From assembly GCF_022024235.1 (NCBI RefSeq), contig NZ_CP091799.1, forward strand, positions 1,094,001-1,158,000: 64,000 bases of DNA, in the 5' to 3' direction. This document shows positions 26,882-35,944 of this stretch, piece after piece. A program made the translations under genes and the position numbers. The notes under the pieces are model-generated. The model saw only the letters and a program-made list of their open reading frames with translations, did no database searches and was not told the DNA's origin. The DNA is from Segatella baroniae B14. Lineage in GTDB: Bacteria; Bacteroidota; Bacteroidia; Bacteroidales; Bacteroidaceae. The number at the start of each line of letters is the position of its first letter. Within the stretch, counting starts at the first letter, position 1.

Positions 26882-28555
26882 ATGTTAAAACAATTATACA
26901 TCCGTAATTTCACTCTTATAGATGAACTTAATATTCAGTTTAACTCTGGCTTTTCTGTCATCACAGGTGAAACTGGTGCAGGTAAAAGTATCATTCTTGG
27001 CGCTATCGGTCTATTATTAGGCAACCGAGCTGACAGTAAATCGATTAAACAAGGACGAGACAAATGTATTATCGAAGCTCATTTTGACTTATCAAGATAC
27101 AACATGGAAAGTTTCTTTACCAACCATGAAATAGAGATGGATATGGAAGATACGATTATCCGTCGCGAACTTACTATTTCTGGTAAAAGCCGCGCATTTA
27201 TCAATGATACCCCCGTCCAACTTACATTGATGCGTGAGTTAGGTGAAACATTAGTTGATATACACTCCCAGCACCAGAACTTACTTCTTCAAAAAGAAGA
27301 TTTCCAGTTGAATGTCATCGATATTATCGGTATGACAGAACAGGAATTAAACGAATATAAAAAAGAATTTAACAAATATCATGAACTAGTTAAAGAAACA
27401 GAAGATACTAGAGCACAAATTGAAGAAAATAAACGAAACGAGGATTTTTTGCGTTTTCAACTGAAAGAAATAAGTGAAGTTAAGATGCAATCCGGCGATC
27501 AAGAAAAATTAGAAAAGGAAAGTGAGCAATTAGCTCATGCAGAGGATATTAAAAGTGCTTTATATTCTTCAGACCAATTACTTATGGGCGATGAGGGAGG
27601 TATCATAGAGAATCTTAAACTAGCGGCACAACACCTTCATAACATCGAAAATGTTTACGAAGAGGGCATAGAGTTAGTACAACGCCTAGATAGTAGCTAT
27701 ATCGAACTAAAGGATATTGCTCAAGAAATAAGTAGCAAAATGGATAATTTCGAGTTTGACCCGCAACATCAAGTTGAAATAAATACGAAACTCGACAGTA
27801 TCTATACCCTACAACAAAAATTTCATGTTAATAGTATAGACGAATTACTTGAAATACAAGAACGGCTTAAAGAGCAAATTGAGAATATAGATAATAGTGA
27901 TGACGTGCTCAAAGAACTTGAAGAAAAGACCTATAAACAAGAACAGATTTGCCGTAATAAAGCAGCAGTCCTTACCAAAAAGCGTTTAATTGCAGCCAAA
28001 AAGGTCGAACAAGAAATGAGCAATAGATTAATACCTCTAGGTATTCCTAATGTAAGATTTCAAGTTGAAATATTAAAAAAAGATCTTAGCATTGATGGTG
28101 TTGATAAAATTAATTTTCTCTTCAGTGCCAACAAGAGTACACCAATGCAGCCTGTCACCCAAGTAGCAAGTGGTGGTGAAATAGCTCGTGTCATGTTATC
28201 ACTTAAAGCCATGATAAGTGGCACTGTTAAACTCCCTACCATTATTTTCGATGAAATAGACACAGGTGTCAGTGGAAAGATTGCAGAAAAAATGGCTGTC
28301 ATCATGCAGGAAATGGGCAATAATAATCGACAGGTTATTAGCATTACACACTTACCTCAAATTGCAGCTATGGGTAGTACACACTATAAAGTATCTAAAG
28401 AGGAAACCCCAGAAGGAACTGTAAGTCATATGCACTTATTAAACAATGATGAACGAGTACGTGAAATTGCTCAGATGCTTAGTGGTAGCGACATTTCTCA
28501 GGCTGCTATAAATAATGCTCAAGAGTTATTACGCCCTGTTTTGAATAAAAAATAA
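26882..28555 (+). CDS. recN: DNA repair protein RecN
   Basis: RecN is an SMC-like ATPase acting in double-strand-break repair. Walker A GETGAGKS is at residues 29-36, a long coiled-coil arm (about 165-370, Glu/Lys/Gln-rich) separates the two ATPase lobes, and the ABC signature VASGGEIARVMLSLKAM is followed by Walker B TIIFDEIDTGVSG. At 557 aa it has the usual length. The ATG at 26882 is preceded by TAA of DUF4835 plus one base; the longer frame to 26762 is not conserved. It is cotranscribed with dnaN and coaBC. Confidence 0.95.
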   Translation: MLKQLYIRNFTLIDELNIQFNSGFSVITGETGAGKSIILGAIGLLLGNRADSKSIKQGRDKCIIEAHFDLSRYNMESFFTNHEIEMDMEDTIIRRELTISGKSRAFINDTPVQLTLMRELGETLVDIHSQHQNLLLQKEDFQLNVIDIIGMTEQELNEYKKEFNKYHELVKETEDTRAQIEENKRNEDFLRFQLKEISEVKMQSGDQEKLEKESEQLAHAEDIKSALYSSDQLLMGDEGGIIENLKLAAQHLHNIENVYEEGIELVQRLDSSYIELKDIAQEISSKMDNFEFDPQHQVEINTKLDSIYTLQQKFHVNSIDELLEIQERLKEQIENIDNSDDVLKELEEKTYKQEQICRNKAAVLTKKRLIAAKKVEQEMSNRLIPLGIPNVRFQVEILKKDLSIDGVDKINFLFSANKSTPMQPVTQVASGGEIARVMLSLKAMISGTVKLPTIIFDEIDTGVSGKIAEKMAVIMQEMGNNNRQVISITHLPQIAAMGSTHYKVSKEETPEGTVSHMHLLNNDERVREIAQMLSGSDISQAAINNAQELLRPVLNKK

Positions 28556-28570
28556 AATCAATTATAAAAC

Positions 28571-30244
28571 ATGAAGAAAGTTTTAATAACCTTTATATCC
28601 CTATTACTATTGGCTTCGACAGAAGTCAAAGCTCAGCCAGGACCTGTCAAAAAGGTTGCAAATGCCGTTTTTACAATTACTACCTTCAAATCTGATGGCA
28701 GCATCCTTGCTAATGACCATGGAGTATTCATTGATGGAGAAGGTACCGGCATCACAAGTTTTTCTCCATTCATTGGAGCTACGACCGCAAAAATACATGA
28801 TGCACGCGGAAAAGAACTTGAAGTCGACTATATCATTGGCGCTAACGAATTATATAATGTTGCCAAGATTAAAGTTAAAGGACTTACATCTTCTGCCCCA
28901 CTAGCTGCTGATATCAAAGCTGGAACAAAAGCATGGCTCGTTCCATATGCAGTTAACACACCAGCATGCCAGGAAGTAAAAGTTGATAAAGTAGAAAAAT
29001 TTAATTCTACGTTCAACTACTACATTATGAATAGTAATGCTCCTGAAAATGCTATTTCTTGTCCGTTTGTAACTGCAGATGGTAAAGTATTAGGTCTTTT
29101 AGTCCACAGCAACACCGACAGCGATGTACATGCTATCGATGCACGTTTTACAAACAGCCTAAAAGTAAATGGCATTTCTAGTCTAGACCCAGCCTTAAAA
29201 CAAACAGAAATCCGTACAAAATTACCAGACACTGAAGATGATGCCATGTTCACTCTTATCATGGCAAAAAACAAGGGAAATGAAAATAATGTTGTAAAAT
29301 ATATAGAGGAATATATATCTAAATTTCCTACATCATCAGAAGGCTATAAAGAACAAGCTGAATATCTAATGCTTAAAAACAAATATGCAGAAGCAGATAA
29401 GATTCTACAAACAGGGATACAAAAATCAAGCAAAAAAGATGAAGCCCATTATAATTATTCTTCCATGATCTACAAAACAGCGATATACTCTCCGGAAAAG
29501 TATCAGTTGTGGACTCTTGATAAAGCCTACGAAGAGGCGGAAACAGCTTATAAGATTCAAGCCCTTCCTGTATACCAGCACCTAATGGCGCAAATCATCT
29601 TTAGCCAACAAAAATATCAAAAGGCATATGAATCTTTTATTGCATTAACTAAAAGTGACATGAGGAGTGGTGAACTTTTTTATGAAGCTGCTCAAAGTAA
29701 ACGAATGCTAAATGCTCCGAAAAATGAAATATTTGCTTTATTAGACAGTGCTGTTAATGTATACACTCGCCCATATACGGTACAGAATGCTCAGATGGTT
29801 GCACCTTATATATATGCACGCGGAAAAGCACTTGATGAAATGGGTAAATATCGCGAAGCTCTTAAAGATTACAATGAATACGACACTTTAATGCTATTTC
29901 GCGCAAACCATGAATTCTACTATACAAGATACAAATGTGAAATGCAGATTAGACAATGGCAACAGGCATTACAAGATATTAGCCATGCAATTATCCTTAA
30001 CCCAAACGAACCAACTTATTTCGCAGAACTCGCTAGTTTAGACATACGAGTTCACCGCGAAGAAGAAGCTATAAAATCTGCACGTCGTTGTATTGAATTA
30101 GCACCGGAATATGCTGATGGCTATTTATTGCTCGGTTTGGCTTTATGCCAAACAAATAATACGACAGAAGGTATTACAAACCTAGAGAAAGCAAAACAGT
30201 TAGGTGACAAAAGAGCAGATGGTTACATCAAGAAATTTAAATAA
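28571..30244 (+). CDS. Exported trypsin-like (degenerate) + TPR repeat protein
   Basis: A signal peptide (ends VKAQ) is followed by a trypsin/HtrA-like domain at about residues 25-200. The order of strands is recognisable (HGVFIDGEGTGITSFSPFIGA, EVDYIIGANELYNVAKIKV), but the catalytic residues are missing: the usual NHV reads FSP, the Asp position reads N (LYNVAK), and the GNSGGP loop reads NAISCPF. About seven tetratricopeptide-type repeats run from about 230 to the end (EADKILQTGIQ, EALKDYNEY, GYLLLGLALCQTNNTTEG). It probably acts as a periplasmic scaffold, not a protease. It is the last gene of the dnaN operon, ended by a long hairpin. Confidence 0.75.
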   Translation: MKKVLITFISLLLLASTEVKAQPGPVKKVANAVFTITTFKSDGSILANDHGVFIDGEGTGITSFSPFIGATTAKIHDARGKELEVDYIIGANELYNVAKIKVKGLTSSAPLAADIKAGTKAWLVPYAVNTPACQEVKVDKVEKFNSTFNYYIMNSNAPENAISCPFVTADGKVLGLLVHSNTDSDVHAIDARFTNSLKVNGISSLDPALKQTEIRTKLPDTEDDAMFTLIMAKNKGNENNVVKYIEEYISKFPTSSEGYKEQAEYLMLKNKYAEADKILQTGIQKSSKKDEAHYNYSSMIYKTAIYSPEKYQLWTLDKAYEEAETAYKIQALPVYQHLMAQIIFSQQKYQKAYESFIALTKSDMRSGELFYEAAQSKRMLNAPKNEIFALLDSAVNVYTRPYTVQNAQMVAPYIYARGKALDEMGKYREALKDYNEYDTLMLFRANHEFYYTRYKCEMQIRQWQQALQDISHAIILNPNEPTYFAELASLDIRVHREEEAIKSARRCIELAPEYADGYLLLGLALCQTNNTTEGITNLEKAKQLGDKRADGYIKKFK

Positions 30245-30249
30245 TAAGT

Positions 30250-30291
30250 ATTAATTAAGGTCAGCAAATTATTCTGCTGACCTTAATTAAT
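30250..30291. terminator. Bidirectional terminator between TPR gene and cupin gene
   Basis: A 17-bp perfect stem (30250-30266 with 30275-30291) has an 8-nt loop between convergent genes. Its right end overlaps the first base of the cupin stop codon. Confidence 0.85.
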
Positions 30292-30635
30292 TATTCTACC
30301 GCACACCCTATCGTTAAGAAAGCGCTTTCTTCCAAGGCTTCCAAACTATGACTTTTTTCTCTAGGTATACGTATAAAATCACCTGGAAAACAAACGATTA
30401 TATCACTGCCTACAACCAATTTAATTCTACCAGAACGTATAAGAAAACACTCTTCCATTGTAGCATGAACATGCGTTTCGACAAATTCCCCTTTCTTCAA
30501 TGTGGTAAAGGCTATTTGCGTTAAATCAGACTCACTTTCCTCATTTGACAACAAAACACGTTTCATTCCACAACCATGAGAAGTTATAGTTCCCTCCACG
30601 GCATAAAGGCTTCTAAATAAAATTTCCCTATTCAT
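30291..30635 (-). CDS. Small single-domain cupin protein
   Basis: This 114-aa cupin has VETHVHATMEECFLIRSGRIKLVVG, read in pieces: motif 1 carries His, His and Glu (HVHATMEE), and motif 2 is PGDFIRIPREKSHSL with the terminal His. These residues normally bind a divalent metal. Cupins of this type are enzymes or small-molecule binders, and the substrate cannot be told. I start at the ATG 30635; the longer frame begins with TTG at 30662. The -7 box lies so close (30651-30644) that the transcript would be nearly leaderless. No neighbouring pathway gene explains its role. Confidence 0.75.
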   Translation of the reverse strand: MNREILFRSLYAVEGTITSHGCGMKRVLLSNEESESDLTQIAFTTLKKGEFVETHVHATMEECFLIRSGRIKLVVGSDIIVCFPGDFIRIPREKSHSLEALEESAFLTIGCAVE

Positions 30636-30636
30636 A

Positions 30637-30656
30637 TCACTTACAAAAATAAGTGA
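30637..30656 (-). promoter_or_regulatory. Palindrome over the cupin gene -7 box
   Basis: TCACTTA-N6-TAAGTGA is a perfect 7-bp dyad. On the minus strand the central part plus flanks reads TATTTTTG (30651-30644), a consensus -7 box, immediately before the cupin ATG. It looks like an operator or a short hairpin at the 5' end. Confidence 0.5.
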
Positions 30657-30725
30657 TTTCAAACATTTATTCGACTGGAAATCAAAAAATTATCGCTAAA
30701 ATTAGGTAAAACAAGAAAAAAATAG

Positions 30726-30777
30726 TAATTTTGCACCCGATTTTGAACTGTAGGAGTCGATGAGTGACTCCGACTAA
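30726..30777 (+). promoter_or_regulatory. rpsA promoter and leader with 5-codon upstream frame
   Basis: The -7 box TAATTTTG is at 30726-30733. The leader contains GGAG followed by ATG at 30760 and a five-codon frame (M-S-D-S-D, stop 30775-30777). The frame lies in a hairpin, GGAGTC 30753-30758 with GACTCC 30766-30771. rpsA starts at 30818. S1 is a known autoregulator in other bacteria; regulation here is inferred. Confidence 0.45.
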
Positions 30778-30817
30778 ACATAAAGTCTAACTTTATTAAT
30801 TATTAATTTTTATTTTT

Positions 30818-32599
30818 ATGTCAGATTTAAAGAACGTACAGCCATTAGCAGATTTCAATTGGGACGAGTTTGAAAATGGATCTGTAGCAAACGTAAGCAA
30901 AGCCGATCTCGAAAAGGCTTATGATGAAACTCTTAACAAGATTCAGGAGCATGAAGTAGTTGAGGGTACAGTAATCGCTTTGGACAAGAAAGAAGTAATT
31001 GTAAATATCGGTTACAAGAGCGATGGTATCATTCCAGCTTCTGAGTTCCGTTACAATCCTGAGCTCAAGATTGGCGACAAAGTAGAAGTTTACGTTGAAG
31101 ATCAAGAAGACAAGAAAGGTCAGCTCGTACTTTCTCATAAGAAGGCACGTCTTGCTAAGAGCTGGGACAAGATTAATGAAGCTCTTGAGAATGAAGAGAT
31201 TATCCAGGGTTACATCAAATGCCGCACTAAGGGTGGTATGATTGTTGATGTATTTGGTATCGAAGCATTCTTGCCAGGTTCACAAATCGACGTTCATCCA
31301 ATCCGTGACTACGATGTATTTGTAGGTAAGACTATGGAGTTCAAGGTTGTTAAGATCAACCAGGAGTTCCGTAATGTAGTTGTTTCTCACAAGGCTCTTA
31401 TCGAAGCTGAGTTGGAAGCACAGCGTAAGGAAATTATTGGTAAGCTCGAAAAGGGTCAAATCCTTGAAGGTACCGTTAAGAATATCACATCTTATGGTGT
31501 ATTCGTTGACCTTGGTGGTGTTGACGGACTTATCCATATCACAGACCTCTCTTGGGGCCGCGTAAGCGATCCACATGAGGTTGTAGCTCTCGACCAGAAG
31601 ATTAAGGTTGTTATCCTTGACTTCGATGAAGAAAAGAAGCGTATTGCTCTTGGTCTCAAGCAGCTTACCCCACATCCATGGGATGCTCTTGATGCTAATC
31701 TTAAGGTTGGTGATCACGTTAAAGGTAAGGTTGTTGTTATGGCAGACTACGGTGCATTCGTTGAAATTCAGCCAGGAGTTGAGGGTCTTATCCACGTATC
31801 TGAAATGTCTTGGAGCCAGCACTTGCGTTCAGCTCAGGAATTCATGAAGGTAGGTGACGAAGTAGAAGCTGTTATCTTGACACTTGACCGTGACGAGCGT
31901 AAGATGAGCCTTGGTATTAAGCAGCTTAAGGAAGATCCATGGGAGGCTATCGAAGCTAAATATCCTGTAGGTAGCAAGCACAATGCTAAGGTACGTAACT
32001 TCACTAACTTTGGTATCTTCGTAGAGCTCGAAGAAGGTGTAGATGGTTTGATCCACATCAGTGACCTCTCTTGGACTAAGAAAGTTAAGCATCCTTCAGA
32101 ATTCACACAGGTAGGTGCAGAAATCGATGTAATTGTTCTTGACATCGACAAAGAGAATCGTCGTTTGAGCCTCGGTCACAAGCAGCTTGAGGATAATCCT
32201 TGGGATGCTTATGAAGCAATCTATACTCCAGGTTCTGTACACACAGGTAAGATTTCTGAGATGATGGATAAGGGTGCTGTTATCACTTTGAACGAAGGTG
32301 GTGAAGGCTTCGCTACTCCAAAGCATCTTCAGAAGCAGGATGGTTCACAGGCTCAGCTCGGTGAAGAGCTCGAATTCAAGGTAATCGAGTTTGTTAAAGA
32401 GACAAAGCGTATCATCCTTTCACACAGCCGTACTTTCGAAGAGGGTAAGGAAGAATTCGCTAAGCCAGCTCGTCGTAACAATGCTCCTTCTCACAAGAAT
32501 GATGCTGCTGCTATCAACAATGTTGCTGCAGGTACTTCACTCGGTGATATCGATGCATTGGCTAAGTTGAAAGCTGAAATGGAAAAGAACAATAAGTAA
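30818..32599 (+). CDS. rpsA: 30S ribosomal protein S1
   Basis: S1 binds mRNA on the 30S subunit and helps initiation. Six S1 (OB-fold) repeats can be followed: about residues 40-110, 125-195, 210-280, 295-365, 380-450 and 465-540, with YGVFVDLGGVDGLIH, YGAFVEIQPGVEGLIH and FGIFVELEEGVDGLIH showing the repeat signature. A disordered tail ends the 593-aa protein. Codon use differs from neighbours, with many GCT, AAG, CGT and CTC codons, as expected for a very highly expressed gene. It is a single-gene unit between its own promoter and a strong terminator. Confidence 0.97.
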   Translation: MSDLKNVQPLADFNWDEFENGSVANVSKADLEKAYDETLNKIQEHEVVEGTVIALDKKEVIVNIGYKSDGIIPASEFRYNPELKIGDKVEVYVEDQEDKKGQLVLSHKKARLAKSWDKINEALENEEIIQGYIKCRTKGGMIVDVFGIEAFLPGSQIDVHPIRDYDVFVGKTMEFKVVKINQEFRNVVVSHKALIEAELEAQRKEIIGKLEKGQILEGTVKNITSYGVFVDLGGVDGLIHITDLSWGRVSDPHEVVALDQKIKVVILDFDEEKKRIALGLKQLTPHPWDALDANLKVGDHVKGKVVVMADYGAFVEIQPGVEGLIHVSEMSWSQHLRSAQEFMKVGDEVEAVILTLDRDERKMSLGIKQLKEDPWEAIEAKYPVGSKHNAKVRNFTNFGIFVELEEGVDGLIHISDLSWTKKVKHPSEFTQVGAEIDVIVLDIDKENRRLSLGHKQLEDNPWDAYEAIYTPGSVHTGKISEMMDKGAVITLNEGGEGFATPKHLQKQDGSQAQLGEELEFKVIEFVKETKRIILSHSRTFEEGKEEFAKPARRNNAPSHKNDAAAINNVAAGTSLGDIDALAKLKAEMEKNNK

Positions 32600-32627
32600 T
32601 TTGATTGCTATTCCAAAATAACACAAT

Positions 32628-32658
32628 AAAGGTTGAGTTCATTTTGAACTCAACCTTT
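32628..32658 (+). terminator. rpsA terminator
   Basis: A 14-bp perfect stem (32628-32641 with 32645-32658) has a 3-nt loop; its 3' arm runs into a T-tract. It is a strong intrinsic terminator 28 bp after rpsA. Confidence 0.92.
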
Positions 32659-32710
32659 TTTTATATCTATTTTTTCTTCCCTCGGATTAAATAATATCCC
32701 CAAAAACAAA

Positions 32711-32749
32711 AATAAGGCAATCTCAGAAAAATAAAGAGACTGCCTTATT
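32711..32749 (-). terminator. Terminator of the EamA/ABC transporter operon
   Basis: A 14-bp stem (32711-32724 with 32736-32749) contains one position that is an A-C mismatch on the plus strand but a G-T wobble on the minus strand. On the minus strand it is followed by TTTTTGTTTTTG, so it works for the ABC operon ending at 32784. Confidence 0.82.
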
Positions 32750-32783
32750 CATACACTAATTAAGAAAAACAAGTTAATCCATC

Positions 32784-33530
32784 TTATAAATTTACTTTAT
32801 TCAGAAAATCCTGAAGTCGAGCAGACTTAGGATTTTCAAAGATCTCTGTAGGAGATCCTTCCTCTGTAATATATCCATCACTAAAAAACAAGATTCGATT
32901 AGCAATATTTTTAGCAAACGACATTTCATGAGTTACAACAACCATTGTCATACCCGATTCTGCTAATTGTCTCATCAAAGCTAAAACCTCTCCTACCATT
33001 TCAGGATCAAGCGCAGATGTTGGTTCATCAAAAAGCATGATATCCGGATTCATAGCCAAAGCTCTAACAATAGCTATACGCTGTTTCTGTCCACCACTAA
33101 GAACATCCGGATAAGCATCCGCTTTGTCAGCTAAACCAATACGCAGAAGCAATTCGTCAGCTTTTTGAGAAGCTTCCTCTATAGACATTTTTTTTAACTG
33201 TACAGGAGCCAACATAATATTTTGTCGTATAGTCATATTAGGAAATAGATTAAATTGCTGAAAAACCATACCAATTCGTTCTCTCATCTTATTGATATCT
33301 ATTTCAGGTGACGTAATATCTACTCCCTCCAAGAGAACTCTACCAGAAGAAGGACGTTCTAACAGATTAAGCATACGAAGGAATGTACTTTTTCCACATC
33401 CAGAAGGACCAATTATAGCAATGACATTCCCTTTACTAATAGATAAATTAATATCTTTAAGGACTTCATGCTCACCAAAAACCTTTTTAATGTGCTCTGT
33501 TTCGAGCAATATATTATTAGCTTCTTTCAT
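32784..33530 (-). CDS. Polar amino-acid ABC transporter ATP-binding protein
   Basis: This GlnQ/HisP-type ATPase energises uptake through the adjacent permease. Walker A is GPSGCGKST (near residue 40), the Q-loop region [12 protein letters not shown] follows, the ABC signature is LSGGQKQR, and Walker B plus D-loop is [14 protein letters not shown]. The H-loop is VVVTHEM. At 248 aa from the ATG 33530 it is the standard length; the longer frame begins with TTG. The ATG lies 14 bp inside the end of the permease gene, a typical coupling of the two subunits. The substrate is predicted only as a polar amino acid. Confidence 0.93.
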   Translation of the reverse strand: MKEANNILLETEHIKKVFGEHEVLKDINLSISKGNVIAIIGPSGCGKSTFLRMLNLLERPSSGRVLLEGVDITSPEIDINKMRERIGMVFQQFNLFPNMTIRQNIMLAPVQLKKMSIEEASQKADELLLRIGLADKADAYPDVLSGGQKQRIAIVRALAMNPDIMLFDEPTSALDPEMVGEVLALMRQLAESGMTMVVVTHEMSFAKNIANRILFFSDGYITEEGSPTEIFENPKSARLQDFLNKVNL

Positions 33531-35007
33531 TTTTGCGTAATTTTTTTTCAATTCTACTTACACCAGCCTCTAATGACATTACCAATACGAGATAAATCAA
33601 AGCTACCACACCTAGCGGCAACATTGCATCATAAGTAATACTTCGTATTATATCTGATCCCTTGGTCAGATCTACCAACCCTATATAACCACTGATAGAA
33701 GTCTCCTTTAACAAGGTTATCAATTCATTACCTATGGCAGGTAAAACATTCTTATAAGCCTGCGGTAAAATAACAAAGCGCATGGTTTGTGCATAAGACA
33801 TACCCAAAGATCTACCCGCCTCCATCTGACCTCGATCTATTGACATAATTCCAGATCGAATAACCTCTGCTAAATAAGCAGCAGAATTTAGACCAAATGC
33901 AACAATAGCAACGACCACTTTACTTACATCTGCAGAAGCAAAAATTACATAATAAATAATCAAAAGCTGTACCATTGTCGGAGTACCTCTCACTATGGTA
34001 AGATAGACACGGCATAACGTATTTAGAAATTTCATATTACCATTTCTATCATGAGAAGTACGTACAATCGCTATTAAAGACCCTAATATCAAAGATATAA
34101 TAATCGCAAAGACAGTAATTAATATCGTATTGCCTAAGCCATGTAATAGATATAAGTATCGATGCTCTACTAAGAAATCCATATTAAATTTATCCATAAA
34201 AGACATCGAGCCAACAGTTGTTTCATTATTTTTTACAACGATAACCTGCCTACAAGAAGTATAAGGCGAACTGAAAAGTACATTCTTAAGTCGGTCAGGC
34301 GTAACTGTTAAGCCAGCCGCTCCAACATCTGCCTTTCCAGTCTGCACACTTGTTATAACGGCGTCGAAATTGACATCTTCAAACTCAATACTCATTCCCA
34401 AGATATCGGCAATTGCTTGCATCACATCGATGTCAATACCAACAATAACCCCATCATCATAATATTCATATGGAGGAAAAGTCGCATTTGTTGATACTAC
34501 TAAATGACCATTTGGGCGACCTATATCTCTCTTCTGATAGGCCACAGGTATATTATCATAAATATGTCGATGAATAATTGTATCAAGCAGTCCGCTATTC
34601 TTCAACTTAACCAAAGCTTCATCTATTCTTTGTTTCAAAACCATTCTATTTTTGGATACACAGAAGGCATAAGCATCATGTGAAAAAGACTGAGGAAGGA
34701 CTTCAAGATTTTCATTCTTTCGGACAAAAGCACGAGCAGGCTGTTCATCATCTACCACACAATCTATCTTTCCCTGAAGCAACGCTTGTATTGCATCTGC
34801 ACACTTTGTATAGCGTTCTACCTTTGTTTGCTGATTATTCTTCTCCAACTTAGAAAGTCTAACATCACTGGTAGTACCCAATTGTACTCCAATATGTGCT
34901 CCAGACAAATCTGAAGGCGACTTTATATTCTTTTGCTGTGAGTTACCACAAGCACAAAGTAGTAAAACCACTAAGAGTACATATAAAACACTAATATACT
35001 TTCTCAT
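33517..35007 (-). CDS. Amino-acid ABC transporter: substrate-binding/permease fusion, permuted binding domain
   Basis: A lipoprotein signal (lipobox LCAC, residues 17-20) leads to a binding domain (about 30-270) fused to a permease (about 285-490; [10 protein letters not shown] start, EAA loop EAGRSLGMS near 397-404). The binding domain reads in unusual order. In normal SBP_bac_3 proteins an N-lobe segment like ATFPPYEY comes first, then the middle lobe opening with GKKVGVQLGT. Here [13 protein letters not shown] (36-48) comes first with the usual C-terminal part to about 150, and then [12 protein letters not shown] (175-186) through [13 protein letters not shown] (249-261). This is a circular permutation, or two half-domains in tandem. 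It is coupled to the ATPase gene downstream and lies 19 bp after EamA. Confidence 0.9.
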   Translation of the reverse strand: MRKYISVLYVLLVVLLLCACGNSQQKNIKSPSDLSGAHIGVQLGTTSDVRLSKLEKNNQQTKVERYTKCADAIQALLQGKIDCVVDDEQPARAFVRKNENLEVLPQSFSHDAYAFCVSKNRMVLKQRIDEALVKLKNSGLLDTIIHRHIYDNIPVAYQKRDIGRPNGHLVVSTNATFPPYEYYDDGVIVGIDIDVMQAIADILGMSIEFEDVNFDAVITSVQTGKADVGAAGLTVTPDRLKNVLFSSPYTSCRQVIVVKNNETTVGSMSFMDKFNMDFLVEHRYLYLLHGLGNTILITVFAIIISLILGSLIAIVRTSHDRNGNMKFLNTLCRVYLTIVRGTPTMVQLLIIYYVIFASADVSKVVVAIVAFGLNSAAYLAEVIRSGIMSIDRGQMEAGRSLGMSYAQTMRFVILPQAYKNVLPAIGNELITLLKETSISGYIGLVDLTKGSDIIRSITYDAMLPLGVVALIYLVLVMSLEAGVSRIEKKLRKNERS

Positions 35008-35026
35008 ACGATATTTATCTAAATAA

Positions 35027-35944
35027 TTACTTCTTACCTTTATTAATAATATAGATACCAGCCGTAGCGAGACTAGCAGCTACAGCATATTTCCAATGGA
35101 AAGTCTCACCCAAACATAAGCATGAGGTCACAGCTCCAACAATAGGTATAAGGGAATTCCAAATAGCTATTTTACCTACAGGATTACAGGTAAGCAATTT
35201 ATTATATAAAGTAAACCCAATTGTAGATATACTTATCAACAACAAAAGAATAATTACTCCCCAAGCTGTTATTTGAGGTAAACTACCTCCCATTAGCAGC
35301 CCCGGGATAATAAGTAAAGCACCTCCTATACCTAAACTATAACCAGTGCCGATGAATACATCTACAATTTTATTTACGCCACGCGTCATCAATCCAGCAA
35401 AAGCTCCACATAGTGCGTTCATAATAATCATACCATCACCTAACCACGTAAAATTTCCACTTTCTTTTCCCCCTAGATTCAGAGCTAAAATACCTAAAAA
35501 TCCAATAATACAACCCAATATTTTACGAAAAGTCATCTTATCGCTCTTGAAGAATACGCAAGCCAATATAACGACCGTAAATACACTCAACGAATTAAGA
35601 ATTGCAGCACGAGCTCCCTGACTATGCGACAAGCCAATATAAAAAGCAGCATAATGAAGCGTGGTATTAAGCAAAGCAAAGAACATCAGAAAAAGAAAAG
35701 CGCCAAATCGGCTGGCTTTTATTTTCCATAAAAACGGGCGATGAGTCAACTTTGCTATACTTAAAATGATAATACCAGATAGACAAAATCGTATACCTGC
35801 AAAAAGCATCTTACTTCCTGTCATATCTGAGGTAATACCAAATTCTGCAAAACCCAACTTTATAAGTGGATAGGCCCATCCCCATAAAAAAGCAGCAATG
35901 AAGGCAAAAATAGCTGCCCATATAGGCTTTTGAAAAATACTCAT
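35027..35944 (-). CDS. EamA/DMT family transporter
   Basis: This 305-aa protein has ten hydrophobic helices in two EamA halves (about residues 10-145 and 160-300), for example FIAAFLWGWAYPLIKLGF and ILGCIIGFLGILALNLGG in pieces. DMT proteins of this type export amino acids or metabolites. It heads a minus-strand operon: the substrate-binding/permease fusion begins 19 bp after its stop and then the ATPase, so an exporter and an importer of perhaps related solutes are cotranscribed. The -7 box TATCTTTG at 36026-36019 gives a leader of about 70 nt. Substrate is unknown. Confidence 0.88.
   Translation of the reverse strand: MSIFQKPIWAAIFAFIAAFLWGWAYPLIKLGFAEFGITSDMTGSKMLFAGIRFCLSGIIILSIAKLTHRPFLWKIKASRFGAFLFLMFFALLNTTLHYAAFYIGLSHSQGARAAILNSLSVFTVVILACVFFKSDKMTFRKILGCIIGFLGILALNLGGKESGNFTWLGDGMIIMNALCGAFAGLMTRGVNKIVDVFIGTGYSLGIGGALLIIPGLLMGGSLPQITAWGVIILLLLISISTIGFTLYNKLLTCNPVGKIAIWNSLIPIVGAVTSCLCLGETFHWKYAVAASLATAGIYIINKGKK

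Noticed and set aside
31280..31822. 180-aa minus-strand frame inside rpsA, and other rpsA antisense frames
   Set aside because: Biased codon use in rpsA opens antisense frames; none has family features.
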